From contig NC_013929.1 of the NCBI RefSeq assembly GCF_000091305.1, forward strand, positions 8,928,001 through 8,992,000: a DNA stretch of 64,000 nucleotides. Reading direction: 5' to 3'. Below are positions 35,717 to 44,100 of this stretch, piece after piece (position 1 is the stretch's first letter; every line of letters starts with the position of its first letter). Source of the DNA: Streptomyces scabiei 87.22. GTDB taxonomy: Bacteria; Actinomycetota; Actinomycetes; Streptomycetales; Streptomycetaceae. Below the pieces are notes generated by a model. That model saw only the letters and a list, made by a program, of their open reading frames with translations, was not told where the DNA came from and made no database searches. Both the position numbers and the translations under genes were made by a program.

Positions 35717-36184
35717 ATGGGATCCGTTGAGCGGCCTCGCCGCATCGTCGTGCCGCCGGGCACGTCCGTCGTGCCCGGAGCCGCGCGGATCACCGCGCCG
35801 CCGACGCCCGGCCCCGTGGACAGTCGGCAGATGTTCGCCGCCCGCACTCCGGAACTCCTCGGGGGACTGCGGCGGTTGGACGCCGCGGTGGACGACGACG
35901 CCGTCCGGGACATCGCCGCGTGGCTGTGCGAGCAGTACACCTGCCGAGGGGCGCCGGTCCCGGTGGGCTTCGTCGCGCGGTGCCTGCTCGGTTCCCCCTA
36001 CGTGGACCACCGACTCGGCCTCGACGGACGCATCCTGGGCCACTGCACGGCACACGACACCATGCCGCAGCCGTTCGACGCCGCCCGGATGCTGGCCCGT
36101 TCGGACGCGTACGCGTTCGTCGAGGTGTACGCGGACGGGCTGGTCCTGCCCGTGCTGCCCGACGGCGGTGTCGTCCGGCCCTGA
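35717..36184 (+). CDS. Unknown protein, first gene of AAA operon
   Basis: A 155-residue protein with no family I recognise. The N-terminal 45 residues are Pro-rich and likely disordered; the rest is a small alpha/beta domain with three Cys (CEQYTC, ARCLLG) and HCTAHDTMP. AGGGGG lies 6 nt before the ATG. It is 51 bp upstream of the coiled-coil membrane protein gene in the same orientation. Its role in the putative ATPase system is unknown; it could be a specificity or regulatory subunit. Confidence 0.7.
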   Translation: MGSVERPRRIVVPPGTSVVPGAARITAPPTPGPVDSRQMFAARTPELLGGLRRLDAAVDDDAVRDIAAWLCEQYTCRGAPVPVGFVARCLLGSPYVDHRLGLDGRILGHCTAHDTMPQPFDAARMLARSDAYAFVEVYADGLVLPVLPDGGVVRP

Positions 36185-36235
36185 GCCGACGGATTGCGCT
36201 TCACGAGAACGACACGGCACGGAACGGAGACCCGC

Positions 36236-38020
36236 GTGAGCGAGATCAACCTCGGCCCCATCGTCAGGAGCATCGACAACCTGGAGCGCCAACTGCAACG
36301 CTCCGTCCGCTCGCTCGGCGGCCAGATCGAGCAGGTGGACGGCGAGGTCCGCGACGTCAAGGCCGTCCAGGCGCAGACCAAGGACCGCCTGGAGGTCCTC
36401 TACGACAAGTTCCTGGAGTTCGTCGGGAGAACCGAGCGCATCGCCGCCGCCCAGCGTGCCGAGACCCGGATCGTCCGCATCAACGACGAGGTCGAGCACA
36501 AGTACGGGCACCACAAGGTGGTCCGCCGGACCGCGACCGGCATCCTCCAGGCGTTCGACACCGGCCTCGTCCAGGAGGAGACGGTCCGGCAGGTCAGCGA
36601 GGAGCTGATGATCCAGACGCCGCGCTACTGGCTCGCCCCCGCCCTGGTCGGACTGGCCGCCTGGGCCGGTGACGACGAGGCGCTGTGCGCACGGGCTGTC
36701 GAGGAGGCGTTCCGGCGCTCCACGTCGAAGACCTCCCTCTTCTTCGCACTGATCCTCCGCAGACAGGGCCGCCAGGACGCCTCCCTGCGCTGGCTGCGGC
36801 ACTACCTGGAGGGACAGGACCCCCGTGTGCTCGGCCGGGAGTTCCAGGTCATCCTGGAATGTGTCTCCCAGGGCGCCTTCGGACCCCCGGGCCGCCAACT
36901 CCTCACCCGGACACTGGAGGAGTGGCGCAAGCGCCTGCTCGACGACGACGCCGTACGCGCGGCCCAGGCGGGACGCTGGCGGCAGGAGATCGACTCCCTG
37001 CGCGCCCCGTCGGCCGCCGCCGACTTCCCCCGTCTGACCGAGGTGTGCCCCCAGTGGGCTGCGCTCGACGACGTCCTCGCCCGCGCCCGCGCGCACGAGG
37101 CGCTGCTGAGCCGCTTCCGCACCCTCATGGAGAGCGAGATCCTCCCGGCCCACAACCTGGAGGACACCGTCGACGACATCCTCGACAACCTGGTTCGCAA
37201 CTCGGACGAGGAGGAACTCCCCCTCCAGCGCGAACTGATGCTCAACCAGGCCATCGTGCGTCACGACGGCGACGAGGAGGCCGCGCGCAGGGAAGCGGAC
37301 ATGCGCTCCGAGGCGCTGGAGGAGACCCGCAACTACCTGAGCGTGCAGTCGGTCGCGGCCCTCGACCCCGAGGCCGTGGGCGCCTCACCCGCGGCGCAGC
37401 GGGTCGCCGTCGCGTCCTGCCAGGAGTGGTTCGCGCAGGCGCACGCCGGATTCAGCCGCGACTACCGGGCCGCCGTGCCGCCCAGGATCGAGATCTCGCT
37501 GCGCAACACCTACGGCATCGGCCAGGGCACCCAGCGCTTCAAGCTCACCACCTGGACCAAGCCGCTCACCGACGACCTGCCGGACCTGGAGGCGTCCCTG
37601 ACCCGGCACTGGAGCGGCTACGTGGACATGTACGTCAAGTCCCTGGCCTACGACTACCGGTCCTCCCTCGCCCTCCTCGGCGCCGCGGTCACCGCGATCC
37701 TCGTGGTCTTCCTCGGCGTCCACGTCGGATTCGCGCTCATCGCGGCCCTCGCCGTCGGAGGCATCTGGGGCATCGTCCTGCACAACCGCGCCGACGCCGC
37801 GCGCACCGCCCAGGAACAGGCCCGGGAACTGCTCAGCCGGCACATGACGGAGGCCATCGGACGGCTCAGGGGCGCCCACGCCGAACTCACCGACTGGCAA
37901 CAGCAGTACTGGGCGGCCGACTTCGTGGAGGCCGAGGCCCGCACGTTCATCGCCTCCCTGAACACCGCGACCGGCGCCCCCTCCCCCTTCGAGGGCCGCG
38001 TCGTCGGCGCCGGCGACTGA
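36236..38020 (+). CDS. Coiled-coil membrane protein of AAA operon
   Basis: A 594-residue protein. Residues 5-70 are a predicted coiled coil (IDNLERQLQRSVRSLGGQIE, then heptads). A long helical region of 70-470 follows, with repeated Trp/Leu helices (DASLRWLRHYLEGQDPRVLG). Two membrane segments at about 476-515 (SLALLGAAVTAILVVFLGVH and FALIAALAVGGIWGIVL) form a hairpin. The last 75 residues are again coiled coil. Both ends should face the cytoplasm, so it could be a membrane anchor or pore that oligomerises with the ATPase. GTG 36236 has GGAGA upstream. No known family was recognised. Confidence 0.78.
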   Translation: MSEINLGPIVRSIDNLERQLQRSVRSLGGQIEQVDGEVRDVKAVQAQTKDRLEVLYDKFLEFVGRTERIAAAQRAETRIVRINDEVEHKYGHHKVVRRTATGILQAFDTGLVQEETVRQVSEELMIQTPRYWLAPALVGLAAWAGDDEALCARAVEEAFRRSTSKTSLFFALILRRQGRQDASLRWLRHYLEGQDPRVLGREFQVILECVSQGAFGPPGRQLLTRTLEEWRKRLLDDDAVRAAQAGRWRQEIDSLRAPSAAADFPRLTEVCPQWAALDDVLARARAHEALLSRFRTLMESEILPAHNLEDTVDDILDNLVRNSDEEELPLQRELMLNQAIVRHDGDEEAARREADMRSEALEETRNYLSVQSVAALDPEAVGASPAAQRVAVASCQEWFAQAHAGFSRDYRAAVPPRIEISLRNTYGIGQGTQRFKLTTWTKPLTDDLPDLEASLTRHWSGYVDMYVKSLAYDYRSSLALLGAAVTAILVVFLGVHVGFALIAALAVGGIWGIVLHNRADAARTAQEQARELLSRHMTEAIGRLRGAHAELTDWQQQYWAADFVEAEARTFIASLNTATGAPSPFEGRVVGAGD

Positions 38021-38041
38021 GCCGGCCGAGAGGAAACGACC

Positions 38042-38377
38042 ATGAGCGACGACGACCTCCCCTTCACCCCGGACTCCACACCCCCCTGGCTGCGGCCCGA
38101 GATCCCGGAACACCTGCGGCCGTTCGCGGCGCCCCCCAGACCGCAGCAGCCTCCCGCCGTACCCGATCAGCGCGACTCCGATGCTCCCTCGGGACCCGTC
38201 CCGCCCGCACCGCCCACCGCGCCCGTCCCCTGGGCCTCGGACCCGCCGCGCCCGCCGGACCGGCCCGCGGCGGACCCCGTCACCCGGCGGCTGCGGCGGA
38301 CCGTCACCGACCTCCCCGCCTGGGACCCCCTGCCACCCGGGGAACAGCTCGTACGCCGGCCGTCGGGAGACCTGTGA
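38042..38377 (+). CDS. Proline-rich small protein of AAA operon
   Basis: A 111-residue protein of which about a quarter is Pro. An acidic start (SDDDLPFTPDSTPPWLRPEI) is followed by PPAPPTAPVP-type sequence and a short C-terminal ordered piece (RRLRRTVTDLPAWDPLPPGE). It looks like a disordered adaptor that joins partners. It starts 21 bp after the coiled-coil gene and overlaps the next gene by 4 nt (GTGA), so translation is coupled. Confidence 0.7.
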   Translation: MSDDDLPFTPDSTPPWLRPEIPEHLRPFAAPPRPQQPPAVPDQRDSDAPSGPVPPAPPTAPVPWASDPPRPPDRPAADPVTRRLRRTVTDLPAWDPLPPGEQLVRRPSGDL

Positions 38378-38928
38378 ACAGCACCCGGTGGGGAGGCGGC
38401 AGCGACTACCAGATCTGGGCGCGGACCCTGGAGCGCTGGGCCGAGGGCGAACAGCCCGACCCCCTGCACCTGCCGCCGCTGTCCCCCGACAGCCTCCCGG
38501 CCGACACCTGGCAACGGCTGCTGACCCGCATCGCCGCCGCCGTCGACCGGCGGCTGCAGGACGGGCTCGACCTGATGGTCCGCGAGGTGAACGACGCCGC
38601 GGACGAGTTCTCCGTCGGACGGGCCCTCACCCGGGGCCGCGACGTCCTGCGCTCCGTCCGCTCCGTCATCACCCACACCAGCCTGCCCGCCGACTTCCGC
38701 CGGCGCATGGCCGGACTCATGGACGACCACACCCGCCGCCTCCAGGACGAACTCGAGCGGGGCGTGCAGGCACTGCTCGCGGAGGGCGCGGACCCCCACG
38801 CCGTCGAGACCCGGCGCCGTACCCTGCGCGACAACCCCCTCACCGCGGTGCTGTCCGGGCCGTCCGCACCGCCCCCCGTCGGCTGGTACGAGCCGACCGG
38901 CGGACGTCGCATCGTCACGCCCGACTGA
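38374..38928 (+). CDS. Small helical protein of AAA operon
   Basis: A 184-residue, mostly helical protein. YQIWARTLERWAEGEQPDPL and DTWQRLLTRIAAAVDRRLQD suggest amphipathic helices; a coiled-coil-like stretch is at DHTRRLQDELERGVQALL. The C-terminus PVGWYEPTGGRRIVTPD is polar. No known domain was recognised. The GTG start overlaps the preceding stop. It is probably an adaptor to the AAA+ ATPase encoded 20 bp downstream. Confidence 0.7.
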   Translation: MNSTRWGGGSDYQIWARTLERWAEGEQPDPLHLPPLSPDSLPADTWQRLLTRIAAAVDRRLQDGLDLMVREVNDAADEFSVGRALTRGRDVLRSVRSVITHTSLPADFRRRMAGLMDDHTRRLQDELERGVQALLAEGADPHAVETRRRTLRDNPLTAVLSGPSAPPPVGWYEPTGGRRIVTPD

Positions 38929-38948
38929 CGCCACCACGGAGAACCAGC

Positions 38949-40517
38949 ATGCCGAACTACTCCGACAGCAAGCGCGACCTGGACAACTACCTCACCGCAC
39001 GGGTGCCCGTCGTCGGGCTGCGCACCATCGAACAGGCCCGCGCCCTGCGCATGCTGAAAGAGGTCGCGAGCCAGCCCAGGCGCGCCTCCCAGCAGTTCTG
39101 GATCCACACCAGGGCCACCGGCCTGCGCGACCTGCGGTCCGGAGCGGCCGTCCTGGAGGACCGGTCGCTGACCGGAGCCATGGACTTCGCCGCCGCCCAG
39201 TTCGCCGCCCGCCCGCAGGCCACGCTCGTCCTGGTCGACCCCGGGGAGCTGGAATCCGACACTCCCTTCACCCGTAACGTCGCCGAACTCGCCCGGATCG
39301 CCGACGCCCACGCCGGATGCGTCGTCCTCATCACCGACAACCCCATCTGGAGCGGTCTGCAACGCCTGGGCATGAGCCTGCAGCTGGACCTGCCGAACGC
39401 CGACGAGATGTACGCGACCATCAGCGGCTTCCTCGGCGACCACCGGGGCGTGGTCGCCATCGCCTGGACCGAGCACGACGCCCGCAGGGCCGCCGAGTTC
39501 CTCCAGGGAGTCACCGAGGGCGAGGCGGTGAACCTCCTGGCCACCCTCATCGCCAAGGGGTCGGTGGAAGCAGCCGACGTGCTGGCCCTCGCCAGCTCCA
39601 AGGACCGCATCTTCAACAACCTCGCCGGACTGGAACGCGTCGCCCGCAAGGACGCCGACTACTCCGTCGGCGGCCTCACCAGCCTGCGCGGCTGGCTGGA
39701 GCGCAAACACCGGCTCATCCACACCGACCTGCGAGGCACCCAACTGCGCCCGCCGCGCGGTGTCCTGCTCGTCGGCGTCCCCGGCTGCGGCAAGTCACTG
39801 TCGGCCAAGGCCATCGCTCAGCAGTGGCAACTCCCGCTCTACCGGCTGGACATGGCCAGCATCCACGGCCGCTACCTGGGAGAGTCCGAGGGACGGATGC
39901 GGGAGGCGCTCGACGCCGCCGACCGGGTCGCGCCGTGCATCCTGTGGATTGACGAGATCGAGAAGGGACTGGCCGGCGCCCACGACAGCACCGGCGTCCA
40001 GCAGCGCATCATCGGACAGTTCCTGTTCTGGCTGCAGGAGTCGGACTCCCGCGTCTTCGTGGTGGCCACCGCCAACGACGTCCGCGGCCTGCCCCCCGAA
40101 CTGCTGCGCAAGGGGCGCTTCGACGAACTGTTCTTCGTGGACCTGCCCGACGACCAGGACCGCAGGGAGATCATCACCCTCTACTACCGGCGCTACGTCA
40201 AGGCCGAACCCCACCCGGACCTGCTCGACCGCCTGGTGGAACTCTCCGAGGGCTTCGCCGGCTCCGACATCGAGTCGGCCCTCCACGACGTCGGCGCCGA
40301 GGTCCTCCTGGGCGGCGGGGCCGACCGGCTGAACCCCGCGTTCGTCGAGGACACCTTCGCCAACACCGCACCCCTCAGCCGCAGCAACCCCGAGCAGATC
40401 GAGGAGATCCGGGCCTGGGGCCGGGAACGCGCCGTGCCCGCCGGCCGGTCCGCCGCCCCCACCGCCCCGGCCGGCGCGGGCACGCCCCGCCGGGTGGTCG
40501 TCCTCGGGGACACCTGA
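38949..40517 (+). CDS. Ycf46-like AAA+ ATPase
   Basis: A 522-residue ATPase. The N-terminal 240 residues are an ATPase-like domain without a Walker A, as in the Ycf46 family. The active AAA+ domain shows Walker A GVPGCGKS (276-283), Walker B ILWIDEIEKG with Asp335/Glu336, sensor ATAND, and arginine-finger region LLRKGRFDELFF (Arg387, Arg390). The lid helix region contains GFAGSDIESAL. There is no protease domain and no membrane helix. Such ATPases remodel partner proteins. It is the fifth gene of a six-gene operon and is likely its motor. Confidence 0.88.
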   Translation: MPNYSDSKRDLDNYLTARVPVVGLRTIEQARALRMLKEVASQPRRASQQFWIHTRATGLRDLRSGAAVLEDRSLTGAMDFAAAQFAARPQATLVLVDPGELESDTPFTRNVAELARIADAHAGCVVLITDNPIWSGLQRLGMSLQLDLPNADEMYATISGFLGDHRGVVAIAWTEHDARRAAEFLQGVTEGEAVNLLATLIAKGSVEAADVLALASSKDRIFNNLAGLERVARKDADYSVGGLTSLRGWLERKHRLIHTDLRGTQLRPPRGVLLVGVPGCGKSLSAKAIAQQWQLPLYRLDMASIHGRYLGESEGRMREALDAADRVAPCILWIDEIEKGLAGAHDSTGVQQRIIGQFLFWLQESDSRVFVVATANDVRGLPPELLRKGRFDELFFVDLPDDQDRREIITLYYRRYVKAEPHPDLLDRLVELSEGFAGSDIESALHDVGAEVLLGGGADRLNPAFVEDTFANTAPLSRSNPEQIEEIRAWGRERAVPAGRSAAPTAPAGAGTPRRVVVLGDT

Positions 40518-40545
40518 CCGACACGGACAGCCGAGGGGGCACGGG

Positions 40546-41133
40546 GTGGGGGACACCTGGGCGGCGCTGGCGGTCGCCGCCGTCGGAGTCGTGGGCACAC
40601 TGGGCGCGGCGCTGCTGACGCAGAGCCGGGCCGACCGCACCAAGCGCCTGGAACTCCAGGCCCTGGCCCGGCAGCAGGGCGAAGAACGTGCCCACGGCGA
40701 ACACGTGCGCCGGGCCGAGCTGTCGGCGGCCCGCGGACGCGAACTGCTCGACCTGCGACGCGCCTGCTACATCGCGCTCAACACCGCCGCCCGGCAGTAC
40801 CAGACCGCCCAGGTCAACCTGTGGCACGCGCTCAAGGAGGGCACGGGCGTCGAGGAGTGTCTGCATCAGCTGGACGAGCGCCGCGACGCCCACCGGGAAA
40901 GCTACGCCGAGGCCCAGATGATCGTGCCGGCGGCCGTGCTCGCCGCCGCGGGCACCGCCGGCCGACAGCTCAACAGCGGTTACGGCACGCTGAAGAAGGC
41001 CCTCGCCGGCCCTGCCGCCGACGCCACGGCACTGGCGGCGTTCGAACCGCAGCTGCGGTCGGCGTGGACGCTGCTCTCGGACATGCGGCACACCATGCGC
41101 CGTGATCTGGGAGTCGACGAACCCGGCCCGTGA
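40546..41133 (+). CDS. Small membrane-anchored coiled-coil protein
   Basis: A 195-residue protein. Residues 4-24 form one N-terminal membrane helix (WAALAVAAVGVVGTLGAALL), followed by a long charged helix (RLELQALARQQGEERAHGEH) and helical repeats. No signal peptidase motif is visible, so it should be an anchored protein with its body inside the cell. It starts 28 bp after the ATPase and completes the operon; its stop is 46 bp from the stop of the convergent CHAT gene. The function is unknown. Confidence 0.72.
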   Translation: MGDTWAALAVAAVGVVGTLGAALLTQSRADRTKRLELQALARQQGEERAHGEHVRRAELSAARGRELLDLRRACYIALNTAARQYQTAQVNLWHALKEGTGVEECLHQLDERRDAHRESYAEAQMIVPAAVLAAAGTAGRQLNSGYGTLKKALAGPAADATALAAFEPQLRSAWTLLSDMRHTMRRDLGVDEPGP

Positions 41134-41179
41134 CGGACCCCGACCGTGCGGCACGCAAGGCCTGGTGACGACGGGCGGC

Positions 41180-44100
41180 TCACTGGCCGTGATGGGTGAA
41201 CGACGCCCAGACCTCCAGCTCGTCCAGCGGACCGTGCGCGGTGTCCGCGACCAGCGGCGCGCACGCGGCCAGCTCGGCGGGCAGGACCCGGCCCGGGTCC
41301 AGCATCCACAACTGCGCCGCACGCAGGGCGTCCCTCGGCGGCACGCCCCGCTTCATGTGGTGGTGGACGAGCAGTACCAGCAGCGTGGTCCGGGGGTCGT
41401 CGGCGACGGCCCAGCGGGAACCGACGACCGCCGTGGCGCCCACGCCCAGGAAGGCCGTGGCCAGGGTGAGCGCCTCGTCGTGGTCGCTCAGGGTCAGGTC
41501 GCTGGTGCAGTTGGCGAGCAGGACCGTGCCGCCGGGCATTCCCGGATCACGGCCGGCGGCGCCGGTCAGCAGATCCTGCACCGACACCGTGTGCGTGGCG
41601 TCCAGTTTGAGGACGGAGTCGTTCGAGGTCGGGCCGGTGTCCGCGTGACAGTTGACGTGCAGGAGGGCCGTCGGCGCGGAGCCCCGGCCCGGCAGGAAGC
41701 GTTCCAGCGAACGGGGTTCGGGCGGCAGCGGCGCCGACCGGCCGGGTCCGGGGGCTCCTACGGCGCCGGCGTCCTCTCCCGTGCCGCCGATCACGGTGAC
41801 CTCCGGATGGAGGGCGGCGACGAGCGCCGCCTCCCGGTGCATCGTCGCCGAACCGTCCGGGTCCACGACGACGGCCACGGCGCCCCCGCCCAGGACGGCG
41901 GTGGGGCGGGCGGCCACCTCGATGAGCTGACGGGCGCTGGCACAGTAGGAGATGACGGCCCGCTCGCACGCGTGCCCGCCGTCCTCCGCGGCCCGTCCGC
42001 CGGCCCCGCCGCGACCGGGCGCCGGACAGAGCGCCGCGTGCCAGGGGACGATGCCGAGGGGACCCACGGGCGCGAGGACGACGCGTGGGGCCCGGCCCGG
42101 CCACCAGGTGTCGGCCGCCGCCAGGAGCGGCGCCATCGCGGCCTCGCCCGCCCACGCGCACAGCCGCTGCAGCGCCTGCCGCCACTCCTTCTCCAGCCGC
42201 AGCAGACGCTTGCGGTGCAGCTCGTGCATGACCAGCGGGTGGTGCGGGGCCGGGGGGTCCAGCCGGCCCGCCCTCTGGAATGCCTCCAGGGACGCGGCGT
42301 ACGCGCCGACCGGCCCGGCGGACACGGAGGTCAGCTTCGGCAGCCGCAGGGAGCCGACCACCCCGGTCGCCGTGACGAGGACCGCGTGGCCGGGCGCCCC
42401 GTCCTCGCCGGGGACGAGGTAGGCCAGCACGTCGCTCCCCAGTCGGCGCAGGGTCCGGCCGAGCACGGCCGGGCTCGGCGCGGACAGGAGCCGCTTCTCG
42501 GCGGCGCTGCCCGCCAGTGCCTCCAGCACCCGGCCCCGCAGGTCGTCCGGCACCTCTCCGAGCCGCCCGCCGCCGTCGGCGGCCGCTCGTACCCATGCGT
42601 CGGCCAGCGCGGGCCGGCCGGCTCCCCGGAGCAGATCGGGGACGGTGACGTTCATCGTCGCGGCGTTGAGCACCAGCCCGCGGCCGAGTTCGAGCGCCTC
42701 GAAGGCCGACTCGGGCAGGCCGTCGGCGAGACTCCAGCGCACCAGTCGCAGCATGTCGGGCGCGATCGCCCGCGCGGCCTCCAGCCCGTGGTCCGCGCCC
42801 GACTGCAGCAGGACGGAGCGGCCGTAGCCGGTCAGCGCCGACCGGGCCGTCTCCCGTGACTGCCGCCGATGACGGGCGTCCCCGGGGCCGAAGGCGCGAT
42901 GGGCGAGGGCGATGGTCCGGATCAGCGCGATCGCGAACGGGTCGCCGGGGCTCGCGTTGAGCACAGCCCACGCCTCCCGCAGCACGCCGACCGACTCCGT
43001 CAGGTCCTCGCGCCGCCCGGTGACCAGATGCCGGGCCAGCAGGAGACTGCCCAGCCCGTACAGGCAGCGCCCGCGCGACCCGTGGAACTCGTGGGGACCC
43101 CGTTCCGCCGCGTCCCGCAGCAGGGCGATGCCCCGGCCGAGGGCGTCGGCCCGGTCCGGTCCGGCGGCGGCGCCGTCGGCCGGTCCGCCGTCGGTGTCAC
43201 CCGGCCGTGCCAGGGCCGCCGCCGCGCGCAGGCACAGCGCGGGGCGGTGCGGACTGTCCGCCGGGCAGGCGGCCGCGGCCTCGACGAGGGCGTCGACGCA
43301 GGCCCGGACGGCCGCCGTGTCGCCCGCCTCCCGTGCCTGCCGCAGGCCGTGCGCGGCCAGTTCGGCCCGGACGGCCGGCCCGCTCTGATGGTCCGGGGGC
43401 AGAGCGTGCCGGGCCTCCTCCCAGGCCCGTACGGCGTCGTCGGCGAGCGTCGTGGAGTGCCGCCGCCGGGACCGCGCGAGCAGCAGCCACGCCGGTCCGG
43501 CGCCGGCCAGCAGTTCGGCCCGGAAGGGAGCGGGCTCCGCCGGTTCCCCGGCGCGGAACAGGTGCGGGGGAACCCGGGGGTCGCCCGCCCGTGCCAGCAC
43601 GGTGTGCAGCGGCGGCCGGGTGAGCCGGTCCGGCGTGCGGTCCAACAGCAGGTCGTACTCGTGGACGGCGGCGTCGAGATCGGCGTGGTCGCCGAGCAGC
43701 ACATGCCGGTCGAGGAGAAGACGGGCCAGGAACTCGGCGCACCGGTCGGCGAGGTCAGGGGAGGCGGTGTCCGCCGGACGTACGCCGTCCGGTGCCGTGC
43801 GGCCGAGGACGCCGAGGGCGTGCCGGACGAGGGCGATGGCCCGGGTCAGGTCCTGCCCGTCGCGTTCCCGCAGCCAGCGGCGGTGGTGCGCCAGGGCGCG
43901 CGCGGCGGCCTCGACGGGACTCGCCGGCTCGGGGGCACCGGAAAGGATCTCGGCGACCCTGCCGAGGGGTACGGCGAACGGGTCGGGCGAGCCGTCCCCG
44001 AGCAGGATCGTCGCGGAGGGGTCGATCGTGGGCGGGGCGAGAGTGCTCTCGTCGTCCGGTGGATCGGCGGGGGCGGGCTCCTGCGGCCGGGGCCGCGGCG

